Source of the DNA: Micromonospora tulbaghiae
Lineage (GTDB): Bacteria > Actinomycetota > Actinomycetes > Mycobacteriales > Micromonosporaceae
Assembly (NCBI RefSeq): GCF_900091605.1
Contig: NZ_FMCQ01000004.1
Span: forward strand, 124,001-188,000
DNA: 64,000 bases
Direction of reading: 5' to 3'
In this document: piece by piece, positions 7,559-16,675 of the stretch
Numbering within the stretch: the first letter of the stretch is position 1
Layout: each line of letters starts with the position of its first letter
Program-made: the position numbers and the translations under genes
Notes under the pieces: model-generated
Databases searched by the model: none
The model's input: the letters and a program-made list of their open reading frames with translations, nothing else
Told to the model about the DNA's origin: nothing

Positions 7559-8362
7559 TCAGAGAACCTTGGCCAGGAACGCCTTGGTCCGCTCGTGCTG
7601 CGGCGCCGAGATCACCTCGCGCGGGTCACCCTGCTCGACCACCACGCCGCCGTCCATGAACACGAGGTGGTCGCCCACCTCACGGGCGAAGCCGATCTCA
7701 TGGGTCACCACGATCATCGTCATGCCGTCGCGGGCCAGATCCTTCATCGTGTCCAGCACCTCGCCCACCAGCTCCGGGTCGAGCGCGCTGGTCGGCTCGT
7801 CGAACAGCATCAGCTTCGGCCGCATGGCCAGCGCCCGGGCGATCGCCACCCGCTGCTGCTGGCCGCCGGAGAGCTGACCGGGGTACGCGCCGAGCTTGTC
7901 GCCCAGCCCCACCCGGTCCAGCAGCTGCGCGGCGTGCTCCCGGGCCTGCGCCTTCTTGGCCTGGCGCAGCAGCACCGGGGCCTCCATGACGTTCTGCAGC
8001 ACCGTCATGTGCGGGAACAGGTTGAACCGCTGGAACACCATGCCGATGGCGCGGCGCTGCGCGGCCACGTCCCTGTCCCGCATCTCGTACAGCTTGCCGC
8101 CGCGCTCCCGGTAACCGATCAGGTCGCCGTCGACCCGGATCCGGCCGGCGTCGATCTTCTCCAGGTGGTTGATGCAGCGCAGGAACGTCGACTTGCCGGA
8201 GCCGGAGGGCCCGAGCAGGCAGCACACCTCGCCGGAGCGGACCTCCAGGTCGATGCCCTTGAGCACCTCCAGCGGCCCGAACGACTTGTGCACCTGCTCG
8301 GCCCGCACCATCAGCCCGGACTCGGCGGTCGGCGTCTCCGGGGAAGCGGTCGTATCCGTCAT
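7559..8362 (-). CDS. Polar amino-acid ABC transporter, ATP-binding protein
   Basis: 267 residues. Walker [11 protein letters not shown]-loop [16 protein letters not shown], signature [15 protein letters not shown], Walker [15 protein letters not shown] and switch His in [12 protein letters not shown] are all intact. The FNLFPHMT variant and the [13 protein letters not shown] insert are typical of the GlnQ/HisP/GltL group. The start ATG overlaps the stop of the permease gene by four bases, so translation is coupled. It energises uptake with the permease and binding protein upstream in the operon. Confidence 0.95.
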   Translation of the reverse strand: MTDTTASPETPTAESGLMVRAEQVHKSFGPLEVLKGIDLEVRSGEVCCLLGPSGSGKSTFLRCINHLEKIDAGRIRVDGDLIGYRERGGKLYEMRDRDVAAQRRAIGMVFQRFNLFPHMTVLQNVMEAPVLLRQAKKAQAREHAAQLLDRVGLGDKLGAYPGQLSGGQQQRVAIARALAMRPKLMLFDEPTSALDPELVGEVLDTMKDLARDGMTMIVVTHEIGFAREVGDHLVFMDGGVVVEQGDPREVISAPQHERTKAFLAKVL

Positions 8363-9330
8363 TGCGCCGTCCCACTCGTCGTGCTGCCGCTCTCGGCGGC
8401 GAGCCCTCGCAGCCGCTGTCGAGCCCGCGTACTGCGCCCGAAACCCTTCGAGTAGTGCCGCTCCAGGTAGTACTGCCCCACCAGCAGGACGCTGGTCAGC
8501 AGCAGGTACCACAACGTCGCGGCGACGTACATCGGGAAGGGCTGGAAGGTCCGGGAACCGACGGCCTTGAGCTGGAAGAACAGCTCCATCGACACCGGCA
8601 CGAAGGCCACCAGCGAGGTGTCCTTGAGCATCGCGATGGTCTCGTTGCCGGTCGGCGGAATGATCACCCGCATCGCCTGCGGCAGCACGATCCGCCGCAG
8701 GATCTGCGCCCGGCTCATGCCCAGCGCCTGAGCCGCCTCGGTCTGCCCCTCGTCCACCGACTGGATGCCGGCCCGGACGATCTCGGCCATGTACGCGGCC
8801 TCGGACAGGCCCAGCGCCAGCATGCCGGCGACGAAGCCGGTCAGGATGTCGACCGCGCTGAACCCGAACAGCCGGGCCTCGAAGTCGTGCAACCCGAACA
8901 GGGCGCCGATCTGCCGGTCGAACGGCAGACCGAACTCCAGCCGCGACCAGAGGATGCCGAGGTTGCCGAAGAGGATCGCCAGCACCAGCCGTGGCACCGC
9001 CCGGAAGAACCAGGTGTAGACCCAGGCCACGCCGCGCAGCACCGGGTTGGGCGACAGCCGCATGATCGCGATGACGATGCCCAGGCCGATGCCGATCACC
9101 ATCGACGTGATCAGCAGCAGGACGGTGCCGCGCAGCCCTTCGATGATCGGCGGGCGGAACATCTCGTCCACCATGAACGACCACTGGAACGCGGAGTTCG
9201 TGACCAGCATGTGCACGAACATCGCGACCAGCACGGCGATGACCGCCACGCCGGCCCAGCGCCCGGGGTGCCGCACGGGCACGGCCTTGATCGGTTCAGG
9301 CCGTGCCCGTCCGGATGTGTCGGCCGACAT
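8359..9330 (-). CDS. Polar amino-acid ABC transporter, permease
   Basis: 323 residues, HisM/GlnP type, with about five or six membrane helices. The EAA loop reads [21 protein letters not shown], which docks on the ATPase. [13 protein letters not shown] is the usual HEQ-loop segment, although most homologues read FRGTPLLVQ. A basic cytoplasmic tail ([11 protein letters not shown]) ends the protein. Only one permease gene is present, so it presumably works as a homodimer. It lies two bases after the binding protein gene. Confidence 0.93.
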   Translation of the reverse strand: MSADTSGRARPEPIKAVPVRHPGRWAGVAVIAVLVAMFVHMLVTNSAFQWSFMVDEMFRPPIIEGLRGTVLLLITSMVIGIGLGIVIAIMRLSPNPVLRGVAWVYTWFFRAVPRLVLAILFGNLGILWSRLEFGLPFDRQIGALFGLHDFEARLFGFSAVDILTGFVAGMLALGLSEAAYMAEIVRAGIQSVDEGQTEAAQALGMSRAQILRRIVLPQAMRVIIPPTGNETIAMLKDTSLVAFVPVSMELFFQLKAVGSRTFQPFPMYVAATLWYLLLTSVLLVGQYYLERHYSKGFGRSTRARQRLRGLAAESGSTTSGTAQ

Positions 9331-9332
9331 GG

Positions 9333-10244
9333 TCAGACCGACGGGTTCAGTTCAGCGTTGGTGATCGCGCCGCCCTCGACACCCCACTTGCCGAGCGCGG
9401 CCTTGTAGCTGCCGTCGGCGATGACCGCCTGCACGGCCTCCTTGAGCACCTCGGCGAACGCCTGCTGGTCCTTGTTCACCGCGTAGCCGTACGGCGCCGA
9501 CTCGTAGATGTCGCCGAGCACCTCCAGCTGGCCGTTGCTCTGCTTCACCGCGTACGCGCCGACCGGGGAGTCGGCCAGCATGGCGTCGTTCTTGCCGCTG
9601 CCCACGGCGGCGGTGGCGTCGCTCTGCGCCTGGTACTGATCGATCTTGATGGCCGGCTTGCCGGCGTCGGTGCACTTCTTCGACCGGGCGGTGATGTCGT
9701 CGAGCTGGACCGTGCCGACCTGCACGGCGATCTTCTTGCCGCAGGCGTTCTCCGGGTCGACCCCGGCCGGGTTGCCCTTCTTGGTCGCCCACTGGGTGCC
9801 CGCCGAGTAGTAGCTCACCATGTTGACCGTCTTCAGACGGTCGGGGTTGATGGTAAACGACGAGACGCCGACCTCGTACTTGCCCGAACCCACACCGGGC
9901 AGGATCGCGTCGAACGGCGCCGACTCGTACTCGGCCTTGAGGCCGAGCTTCTGGGCCACCGCGTTGAACAGCTCCACGTCGAAGCCGACCACGGTCTTGC
10001 CGTCGGAGTCGAGGAACTCGGCCGGGGCGTACGTCGAGTCGGTGCCGACCTTGATCACGCCGTCGGCCTTGATGGCGTCCGGCACCTTCGCGGCCAGGTT
10101 GGAGTCCGCCGTGGCGGACACCGACGGGCCGTCGCCCGGCTCGGCCGAGTTCTCCTTCTCACCGCACGCGGCGAGGGAGAGCAGCAGGACGGCCGCACCG
10201 GCGACGCCGAGCGCCGCCCGCCGTCCGGGGTTGGGGTGGAACAT
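9333..10244 (-). CDS. Polar amino-acid ABC transporter, lipoprotein substrate-binding protein (family 3)
   Basis: 303 residues from ATG 10244 behind a strong AAGGAG site. A lipoprotein signal ends in LLSLAAC, so Cys near residue 26 should be lipid-modified. The SBP_bac_3 fold is seen in IKVGTDSTYAPAEFLDSDGK, GFDVELFNAVAQKLGL, FDAILPGVGSGKYEVGVSS and DAMLADSPVGAYAV. It captures an amino acid outside the membrane for the following permease and ATPase. The ligand cannot be assigned from sequence. It is the first gene of its operon, only 33 bases downstream of the livF stop, so the two importers may be partly co-transcribed. Confidence 0.94.
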   Translation of the reverse strand: MFHPNPGRRAALGVAGAAVLLLSLAACGEKENSAEPGDGPSVSATADSNLAAKVPDAIKADGVIKVGTDSTYAPAEFLDSDGKTVVGFDVELFNAVAQKLGLKAEYESAPFDAILPGVGSGKYEVGVSSFTINPDRLKTVNMVSYYSAGTQWATKKGNPAGVDPENACGKKIAVQVGTVQLDDITARSKKCTDAGKPAIKIDQYQAQSDATAAVGSGKNDAMLADSPVGAYAVKQSNGQLEVLGDIYESAPYGYAVNKDQQAFAEVLKEAVQAVIADGSYKAALGKWGVEGGAITNAELNPSV

Positions 10245-10276
10245 GGCTGTACTCCTTATTGCGAGGGGTCGGCCGG

Positions 10277-10987
10277 TCAGGCCACGCCGAGGTAGGCCTC
10301 TTTGACCGAGGGGTCGTGCAGCAGGTCCGTGCCGGAACCGCTCTTGACGATCCGGCCGGTCTCCAGCACGTACGCCCGGTGGGCGCGCGCCAGCGCCTGC
10401 TGGGCGTTCTGCTCCACCAGCAGGATGGTGGTGCCCTGCTGGTTGATCTCCGTGATGATCGTGAAGATCTGCTGGATCAGCATCGGCGCGAGACCCATCG
10501 ACGGCTCGTCGAGCAGCAGCAGCTTCGGCCGGCTCATCAGCGCCCGGCCCACGGCGAGCATCTGCTGCTCGCCGCCGGAGAGCGTGCCGCCGGCCTGCTT
10601 GCGCCGCTCGGCCAGCCGCGGGAACAGCTCCAGCACCCGGGCCAGGTCCTGCGCGATGCCGGCCTTGTCCCGCCGGGTGTACGCGCCCATGTCCAGGTTC
10701 TCCAGCACCGACATGCCGGGGAAGATGCCCCGGCCCTCGGGCGCCTGGCACAGCCCGCGCCGGACCCGCAGGTCGGCGCGGAGCTTGGTGATGTCCTCAC
10801 CGGCGAACTTGATCCGGCCGGAGGCGACCGGCCGGATGCCGGAGATCGCCCGCATGGTGGTGGACTTGCCGGCGCCGTTCGCGCCGATCAGCGCGACGAT
10901 CTCCCCCTCGTCCACGGTCAGGCTGATGCCGTGCAGCGCCTGGATCCGCCCGTAGAGCAGGCTCACGTCCTCGATCTCAAGCAGCAT
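10277..10987 (-). CDS. livF: Branched-chain amino-acid ABC transporter, ATPase LivF
   Basis: 236 residues, the usual LivF length. Walker A IGANGAGKSTTMRAI, signature LSGGEQQMLAVGRALM, Walker B LLLLDEPSMGLAP and switch segment LVEQNAQQAL are intact. ICQAPEGRGIFPGMSVLENL-like text (LCQAPEGRGIFPGMSVLENL) is diagnostic of LivF over LivG. It starts inside the livG 3' end (11-base overlap), the last gene of the liv cluster. It pairs with LivG to power uptake of leucine, isoleucine, valine or related substrates. Confidence 0.95.
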   Translation of the reverse strand: MLLEIEDVSLLYGRIQALHGISLTVDEGEIVALIGANGAGKSTTMRAISGIRPVASGRIKFAGEDITKLRADLRVRRGLCQAPEGRGIFPGMSVLENLDMGAYTRRDKAGIAQDLARVLELFPRLAERRKQAGGTLSGGEQQMLAVGRALMSRPKLLLLDEPSMGLAPMLIQQIFTIITEINQQGTTILLVEQNAQQALARAHRAYVLETGRIVKSGSGTDLLHDPSVKEAYLGVA

Positions 10988-11822
10988 CGTCCGGCACCCC
11001 CAGGTACGCCGCGACCACCTTCGGGTTGTCCCGCACCTCGGCGGGCAGCCCTTCGGCGATCTTCTTTCCGAACTCCAGGACCACGATCCGGTCGGTCACG
11101 CCCATCACCAGGCGCATGTCGTGCTCGATCAGCAGCACCGTCACGCCCTGGTCCCGGATCTGCCGGATGAGCTGGAGCAGCTCCTCCTTCTCCGCCGGGT
11201 TGAAGCCGGCGGCCGGCTCGTCCAGGCAGAGCAGTTTCGGGTCGGTGGCCAGCGCGCGGGCGATCTCCAACCGCCGCTGCTCGCCGTAGGACAGGTTGCG
11301 GGCGAACTCGTGCATCCGGTTGCGGATGCCGACGAACTCCAGCAGGCGCTCGGCCTTCTCCCGGCCCTCGCGCTCCTCCTTCCAGTGCCGCGGCAGGCGC
11401 AGCAGGGCGGAGATCACGCTGGTCTTGTGGTGCGCGTCCGCGCCGACCTGGACGTTCTCCAGCGCGGTCATCTCCGGGAAGAGACGGATGTTCTGGAAGG
11501 TACGGGCCATGCCCATCCGGGTGATCTGGTGGCGCTTCTTGCCACTGATCTTCTGGCCCAGGAACCGGATCTGCCCCTCGGTGGGCTGGTAGATGCCGGT
11601 CATCGCGTTGAAGCAGGTGGTCTTGCCGGCGCCGTTCGGGCCGATCAGACCGAGGATCTCACCCTTGTAGAGGGTGAAGTCCACGTCGTTGAGGGCCACC
11701 ACGCCGCCGAAGCGCAGCGTGACGTGGTCGACCTCCAGCAACGGCTCCCGCTTGCCGACCGCCTCGACGGCGGGGGCCGCCGCCTGGACCGGAACCTTCG
11801 GGTTCTGCTCGGTGTCACTCAC
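10977..11822 (-). CDS. livG: Branched-chain amino-acid ABC transporter, ATPase LivG
   Basis: 281 residues from GTG 11822. Walker A GPNGAGKTTCFNAMTGIY, signature LSYGEQRRLEIARAL, Walker B LLCLDEPAAGFNP and the LivG-specific ARTFQNIRLFPEMTALENV segment are present, as is the C-terminal IAEGLPAEVRDNPKVVAAYLG. The start overlaps livM by 8 bases and the end overlaps livF by 11, a tightly coupled set. A ~20-residue N-terminal extension precedes the domain. Confidence 0.95.
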   Translation of the reverse strand: MSDTEQNPKVPVQAAAPAVEAVGKREPLLEVDHVTLRFGGVVALNDVDFTLYKGEILGLIGPNGAGKTTCFNAMTGIYQPTEGQIRFLGQKISGKKRHQITRMGMARTFQNIRLFPEMTALENVQVGADAHHKTSVISALLRLPRHWKEEREGREKAERLLEFVGIRNRMHEFARNLSYGEQRRLEIARALATDPKLLCLDEPAAGFNPAEKEELLQLIRQIRDQGVTVLLIEHDMRLVMGVTDRIVVLEFGKKIAEGLPAEVRDNPKVVAAYLGVPDDAA

Positions 11823-12954
11823 CGACGATCACCTCCTTGCGGCGGTCCTTGAACTCCGCCGCTCGTCGCCGGTTCGGGATCAGGCCCTGCGGCCGGAAGA
11901 TCATCATCACCACGAGCACCAGACCGAAGAACAGGAACCGGTACTCGTACAGCTCGATGCCGAACAGCTCGATGCCGCGGAACCGCTCGATCATGTACGC
12001 CACCAGGCCGCCACCGACGATCGCGCCGACGATGTTGCCCGAGCCGCCGAAGATGACAGCGGCCAGGATGATGATCGAGTTGAGCAGCTCGAAGTTCTGC
12101 GAGTTGACGAAGTTCTGCTTACCGGCGAACAGCGCGCCGGCCAGGCCGGCGATGGCCGCGCCGGAGGCGAACGCCCACAGCTTGAACTTGAACGTCGGCA
12201 CGCCCATCAGCTGGGCCGCGTCCTCGTCCTCGCGGATCGAGATCCAGGCCCGGCCGACCCGGCTGTGGGTCAGGTTCCGCACCCCGATCACGACCAGGAT
12301 GATCAGCGTGAGCACCAGCCAGTAGTACGGGCGGGCGTCGAGCACGCCGAACCACGGCCGGCCGTCGGCGTACTGGCCGGGCGGGTGCGGGATCTGGTTG
12401 AAGCCGCGCTGTCCCTTGAGGAACTCGGAGCTGACCGCCGCGATCCGGATCATCTCGGCGAAGCCGAGCGTCACCAGCGCCAGGTAGTCGCCGCGCAGAC
12501 GCAGCGTCGGCGTACCGAGCATGACGCCGGAGACCATGGTCAGGCCGATCGCGATCGGCACCACCAGCAGCCACGGCCACAGCGTCTTGATGTCGCTGCT
12601 CGGCGAGGTCAGCACCGCGACGGTGTACGCGCCGACGGCGAAGAAGCCGAAGTAGCCGAGGTCGAGCAGGCCGGCGAAGCCCACCACGATGTTGAGCCCG
12701 ACCGCCAGCAGCACGTAGATCGAGACCGTGAACATCACCTGCGTGAAGTTCGCGCCGGGCGTCGGGATCGGCCCGAGGTACTGGTAGAACTCCTTGTTCG
12801 GCAGCGCGTAGAAGAACGCGATGACCGCGACCAGCAGCACCCAGCGCACCCAGCGCGGCGCGTGGTGCCAGCGCTCCGAGATCGCGTGCCGGCCCTGCCG
12901 CAGCTTGTCCGCCGCCGTCTCCCGCCGCTCCGGCGGGTCGATGGTGGTCGTCAT
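11815..12954 (-). CDS. livM: Branched-chain amino-acid ABC transporter, permease LivM
   Basis: 379 residues from ATG 12954, chosen for the GGGGAGGG site upstream. About ten membrane helices; the family core reads LLAVGLNIVVGFAGLLDLGYF and GTPTLRLRGDYLALVTLGFAEMIRI. An ABC-interacting loop is seen at WISIREDEDAAQLMGVPTFKFKL. The N-terminus is a 45-residue basic cytoplasmic stretch. It ends in FRPQGLIPNRRRAAE, the usual LivM tail. It overlaps livH upstream and livG downstream. Confidence 0.95.
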   Translation of the reverse strand: MTTTIDPPERRETAADKLRQGRHAISERWHHAPRWVRWVLLVAVIAFFYALPNKEFYQYLGPIPTPGANFTQVMFTVSIYVLLAVGLNIVVGFAGLLDLGYFGFFAVGAYTVAVLTSPSSDIKTLWPWLLVVPIAIGLTMVSGVMLGTPTLRLRGDYLALVTLGFAEMIRIAAVSSEFLKGQRGFNQIPHPPGQYADGRPWFGVLDARPYYWLVLTLIILVVIGVRNLTHSRVGRAWISIREDEDAAQLMGVPTFKFKLWAFASGAAIAGLAGALFAGKQNFVNSQNFELLNSIIILAAVIFGGSGNIVGAIVGGGLVAYMIERFRGIELFGIELYEYRFLFFGLVLVVMMIFRPQGLIPNRRRAAEFKDRRKEVIVGE

Positions 12955-13901
12955 GCGCGTGCCCTCCCCAGTGATTCGCCGAGCAGACCGGTCGGCCGGA
13001 ACATCAGCAGCACGACCAGCACCGCGAACGCGGCGAAGTCCTTCCACTGACTGCCGAACAGGCCCGCGGCGTAGTTCTCCACGACGCCGAGCAGCAACCC
13101 GCCGACGAGCGCGCCGCGCAGGTTGCCGATACCGCCGAGCACCGCCGCGGTGAACGCCTTGAGGCCCAGCAGGAAGCCGACGCTGTAGGTGAGCGTCTGG
13201 ATCCGCACGTCGTACAGCAGGCCCGCGACGCCGGCCATGGTGCCACCGGCGATGAAGACCATCAGGATGATGCGGTCCTTGTTGACGCCCATCAGCGCCG
13301 CCGTGTTGGCGTCCTGGGCGACCGCCCGGATGCCGCGGCCGGTACGGCTGCGGTTGATGAACTGGTCCAGCGCGAACATCATCACCAGCGCGGAACCGAT
13401 CGTGAGCAGCTGCACCGCGTCGATCGGCACCCCGGCGATGTGGAACAGCGGCTCGGAGCTGACCAGGATGGGCGCGCCCTCCGGCCGGCGCCGGGTGTAG
13501 ACGCCGAACGCCTCCGAGATGGCGATCGAGGCACCGATGGCGGTGATGAGGAACGCCAGCGGCGGCGCGTTGCGCTTCCGCAGCGGCCGGTACGCGACCC
13601 GTTCGATCACCGTGGCGGTGCCCGCCGAGGCGATCGCCGCCACGATCATCGCCACCAGCAGATAGAACAGGATCGAGCCGATGCCACTGACCTGCGAGTT
13701 CTGGTCGAGTCCGAAGCCGTTCCAGGTCCAGATCGCGGCGAACGCGCCGGCGATGAAGACCTCGGAGTGGGCGAAGTTGATGAGCCTGAGCACGCCGTAC
13801 ACAAGCGTGTAGCCGAGCGCGACCAGGGCGTAGATGGCGCCCTGCGTCAAGCCGGTCGTGGTGAGTTCCCCGAAGTTGGAGAACAATCCGTCGAAGTCCA
13901 A
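12951..13901 (-). CDS. livH: Branched-chain amino-acid ABC transporter, permease LivH
   Basis: 316 residues from TTG 13901 (LDFDGLFSNFGELTTTGLTQ). The upstream ATG at 13976 is rejected because a terminator hairpin (13935-13968) lies between it and the conserved sequence. Core motifs are GAIYALVALGYTLVYGVLRLINFAHS and GVNKDRIILMVFIAGGTMAG, with about eight helices, ending FRPTGLLGESLGRARA. It forms the membrane channel with LivM, with which it overlaps by four bases (ATGA). The TTG start behind an attenuator should keep expression below that of the binding protein. Confidence 0.93.
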   Translation of the reverse strand: MDFDGLFSNFGELTTTGLTQGAIYALVALGYTLVYGVLRLINFAHSEVFIAGAFAAIWTWNGFGLDQNSQVSGIGSILFYLLVAMIVAAIASAGTATVIERVAYRPLRKRNAPPLAFLITAIGASIAISEAFGVYTRRRPEGAPILVSSEPLFHIAGVPIDAVQLLTIGSALVMMFALDQFINRSRTGRGIRAVAQDANTAALMGVNKDRIILMVFIAGGTMAGVAGLLYDVRIQTLTYSVGFLLGLKAFTAAVLGGIGNLRGALVGGLLLGVVENYAAGLFGSQWKDFAAFAVLVVLLMFRPTGLLGESLGRARA

Positions 13902-13934
13902 GGGAGGGACGCTCCGTCGCTCAAGAGAAAAAGA

Positions 13935-13968
13935 GGGTGCGGCCGGGAGCCAGCTCCCGGCCGCACCC
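13935..13968 (-). terminator. Intrinsic terminator/attenuator between the liv binding protein and livH
   Basis: Two 16-base perfect arms (13935-13950 and 13953-13968, GGGTGCGGCCGGGAGC and complement) with a two-base centre are followed on the minus strand by TCTTTTTCTC. This is a textbook Rho-independent terminator, rare in such GC-rich DNA. It lies after the binding-protein stop (14007) and before livH. Partial read-through would give more binding protein than permease. Confidence 0.88.
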
Positions 13969-14006
13969 GCGATCACTACTCAATCGCCAGTCCAGCGATC
14001 GAACGA

Positions 14007-15167
14007 TCAGGACTTGGGGATCTCCTGGTCCGGGACGACCTTGCCGCCCTGCACCTTGAACGCCCAGACCTTGACCTGCGCCGGGTCGAGCTCGCCGCCC
14101 TCGACGAACTTGTAGCTGGCGGCAACGCCCTCGCCGCTGTAGCCCTTCACGAACTCCAGCAGGTCGGCGCGGCTGCTCTTACCGGCCTTGATGCCCGCCA
14201 GCAGGATGTTCGCCGCGTCGTAGGCGGTGTCGCTGTAGGTGCCCGGCTCGGTGCCGTTGAGCGCCTTGAAGTCGGCGACGAAGCTGCCGCGGGCCTCGGC
14301 GGACGGAGCGCAGGGGCAGGTGAGGATGGTGCCCTCGGCGGCGGCCGCACCGGCGGAGGTGATGTACGCGCCGTCGTTCACGCCGTCACCGGCGACCAGC
14401 GGAGCGGTGACCCCGGCAGCGGTGAGCTGCTTGCGGATCAGACCGGCCTCCTGGTAGTAGCCGCCGTAGAAGATCGCCTTGACGTTGGCGGCCTTGACCT
14501 TGGTGACCACACCGGAGAACTCGACCTGCTTGCCCTCGCCCTGGACCTTGTCGCTGCCCACGACCGAGGCGCCGAGGACCTTCTTGACCTCGTCGGCCAG
14601 GCCGGCGCCGTACGCGGACTGGTCGTCGATGACGTAGACCCGGTCGGCCTTCATCACGTTCTTGATGTAGTTACCGGCGGCGGGGCCCTGGCTCAGGTCG
14701 TTGCCGACCGCGCGGAAGAAGGTCTTCCAGCCCTGCTCGGCGAGGCTGGGACGGGTCGCGGAGGGGGTGATGGTGACCAGACCGGCCTCGTTGAACAGCG
14801 GGCCGGCGGCCTCGGACTCGCCCGAGTAGGCCGGACCCACGACACCCAGGATCTTGGTGTCGTCGATCGCCTTCTGGGCCAGACCCGGCGCCTGGTCCGG
14901 GCTGCCCTGGGAGTCGAGCTCGGCGAGCTCGACCTTGCAGTCCGCGTTCTCCTTGTTGTACTTGTCGACGGCCAGCTTGACGCCGTTCTTCTCATTGATG
15001 CCCAGCGCGGCCGAGCTACCGGTCAGCGCGCCGAAGAAAGCGATCTTGCTCCCGCAGGCGCTGCCCCCGGAACCCTCATCGTCGCTGCCGCTGGAACAAG
15101 CGGTGCCACCGGCGACGAGCGCCAGCATGGCGACCCCGCCGATCACGCGTGCGAGCTTCTGCCTCAA
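14007..15167 (-). CDS. Branched-chain amino-acid ABC transporter, substrate-binding lipoprotein
   Basis: 386 residues from TTG 15167, preceded by GGAGGAGGG. The open frame continues upstream but into the leader region. The signal peptide ends GGTAC with Cys near residue 24, then a Ser/Gly/Asp-rich linker. The Peripla_BP_6 (LivJ/LivK) fold is clear: IAFFGALTGSSAALG, GVKLAVDKYNKENA, VVGPAYSGESEAAGPLFNEAG and YDAANILLAGIKAG. It binds the substrate outside the membrane for LivHMGF. First gene of the liv operon. Confidence 0.94.
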   Translation of the reverse strand: MRQKLARVIGGVAMLALVAGGTACSSGSDDEGSGGSACGSKIAFFGALTGSSAALGINEKNGVKLAVDKYNKENADCKVELAELDSQGSPDQAPGLAQKAIDDTKILGVVGPAYSGESEAAGPLFNEAGLVTITPSATRPSLAEQGWKTFFRAVGNDLSQGPAAGNYIKNVMKADRVYVIDDQSAYGAGLADEVKKVLGASVVGSDKVQGEGKQVEFSGVVTKVKAANVKAIFYGGYYQEAGLIRKQLTAAGVTAPLVAGDGVNDGAYITSAGAAAAEGTILTCPCAPSAEARGSFVADFKALNGTEPGTYSDTAYDAANILLAGIKAGKSSRADLLEFVKGYSGEGVAASYKFVEGGELDPAQVKVWAFKVQGGKVVPDQEIPKS

Positions 15168-15272
15168 GGCCGAACCCTCCTCCGTCCATGATCCGAACCA
15201 CCCGCCGCTGATTGGCCCTTGCGGGGTGGACGAACCAAGACCGTCGTCGCCGGTCTGGGGCGGGACGTTATC

Positions 15273-15288
15273 CCACCGTGGGCGGTGG
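15273..15288. promoter_or_regulatory. Dyad in the liv operon leader
   Basis: CCACC-N6-GGTGG lies about 105 bases before the liv binding-protein start, next to GATAAC on the minus strand, which could be a -10. It is a candidate operator or leader hairpin in a 256-base non-coding stretch (15168-15423). No more specific motif was recognised. Confidence 0.25.
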
Positions 15289-15423
15289 CGTAAGACCTGG
15301 AAAGCGGGGTTGACCGAACCGTTACACGCCGTGGCGGATTCAAGCCCATCGGCGTAAGAACCGAAGGCGGGAAAAGACTTTCGCCGACTATTCCTCGGTA
15401 ACGAGCCAGGACCTCCCCACCCC

Positions 15424-16638
15424 CTACCGATCGACGGCCGGCAACGTCCCCCACCAGGCACGGGATGCCTTTCCGTCATCGGCGACCACGAGCAGCCCAT
15501 CGTCGCGGACGGCCACTGCCAGCGCCGCGTCGCCCCCGTCCGGCACCGGCACCGGCGTGATCACCGGAAGCCACGACGCACCACCGTCACGCGACATCCA
15601 GAGCCGTCGCTGAGCCCCGTCCCCGGTCACCGCGACCAGCCGCCCACCGGACGCCGCGAGCGCGTCCACCGTCGACACCCCGGGGCCCGCCGAACCGAAC
15701 CCGCCGACCCGCCGCCACCCCTGCGCCGCACCCGCCGCACCGGCGGACGGCGAGCCGCAGTCGCCGCACCCGCGCCACACCCCGAAGCGGTCACCGAGCG
15801 GGCCGACCGCCACCGGCCCGCCGTCGGCCGGCACCACCCGCTCCGCCGCCCCGGCCGCCCCCGACGGCACCGGCAGGACCACCCGCCGCCATACCCGGCC
15901 GTCGGCCGAGAACCACGACAGCGGGGTTCGGGCCGTACCGCCGGGCGGCAGCAACGACCCCACCACCAGCCAACCCGACCCCACCGCCGCCACGTCGTAC
16001 GCCGCCGTCCGGCCCCGGCCGTCGCCGGCCAGCTCCGCGACGCCCTCGCGCAGCACGAACCCCTCCGCGTCGGGCGACGTCCACACCGCCGCTCCGTCCG
16101 CGCGCGCCCCGGCGACCAGCCAACCGCCCGGACCAGCGGCCAGCCGCGACGCGCTCACCGCGCGCGGACCGCCGAACAACTCGAACGCCGCCGGCACCTC
16201 CCGCACCGGCCCACCCGGACGCCACACCCACGTTCCGGTACGCGGATTGCCGTGCACGCCACCCGTCTTCGCGCCCAGCGCCGCCATGCCGTCGTCGCGG
16301 CACGCCACCGCGTAGAGCACGTGCTGGCGGCCGTAGAACGTCTGTCCGCGCACCGGAATCGGCGCCCACGTCACGCCGTCCGACGAGGACCACGCCGCCG
16401 GTCGGGTCTCCCCCGCCGGATCGGCCAGCCCGCCCACCACGTACCACCGGCCGGCGCACCGCGCGGTGTCGCGCAGGACCGGACGCCCGGTGGCGCCGGC
16501 GGGAAGGGCCAGCTCGACGGGCTGCCACTGCGGGCGGACCGGCGCGGGCTCGGGCAGCGGCCGCGGAGTGGCGTGGCAGGCCGACAGGAGCAGCGCGGCG
16601 GCGACGGCGAGCACCGGCCGGACGCGCACGGGAGACAT
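15424..16638 (-). CDS. Putative secreted lipoprotein with BNR/sialidase-like repeats
   Basis: 404 residues. The signal AVAAALLLSAC gives a lipobox with Cys near residue 21, followed by a Pro-rich spacer. The rest looks like a beta-propeller, with repeated Asp-box-like strands AAWSSSDGVTWAPI, WFSADGRVWRRV and LWMSRDGGASWLPV. Such Asp boxes (SxDxGxxW) are found in sialidases and in many non-enzymatic propellers; no sialidase active-site Arg triad could be identified. The function is unknown. It stands between the liv leader and pdtaR, facing left. Confidence 0.75.
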   Translation of the reverse strand: MSPVRVRPVLAVAAALLLSACHATPRPLPEPAPVRPQWQPVELALPAGATGRPVLRDTARCAGRWYVVGGLADPAGETRPAAWSSSDGVTWAPIPVRGQTFYGRQHVLYAVACRDDGMAALGAKTGGVHGNPRTGTWVWRPGGPVREVPAAFELFGGPRAVSASRLAAGPGGWLVAGARADGAAVWTSPDAEGFVLREGVAELAGDGRGRTAAYDVAAVGSGWLVVGSLLPPGGTARTPLSWFSADGRVWRRVVLPVPSGAAGAAERVVPADGGPVAVGPLGDRFGVWRGCGDCGSPSAGAAGAAQGWRRVGGFGSAGPGVSTVDALAASGGRLVAVTGDGAQRRLWMSRDGGASWLPVITPVPVPDGGDAALAVAVRDDGLLVVADDGKASRAWWGTLPAVDR

Positions 16639-16675
16639 GGATCCGATCCTATCGATCGGACGCCTCCCCGGGAGG

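Noticed and set aside
4367..8455. A 1362-codon open frame on the plus strand, rich in His, Gln, Val and Leu
   Set aside because: It runs antisense to polA and the ABC ATPase gene, has no family motifs and follows from GC-rich codon bias on the opposite strand.
13902..13976. Upstream ATG giving livH 25 extra residues
   Set aside because: It lies beyond the terminator hairpin, and the added sequence is unlike any LivH N-terminus. TTG 13901 fits the family length.
15424..16638. Sialidase
   Set aside because: Asp-box-like strands are present but no catalytic Arg triad, Tyr or Asp could be placed, so only a propeller lipoprotein is called.
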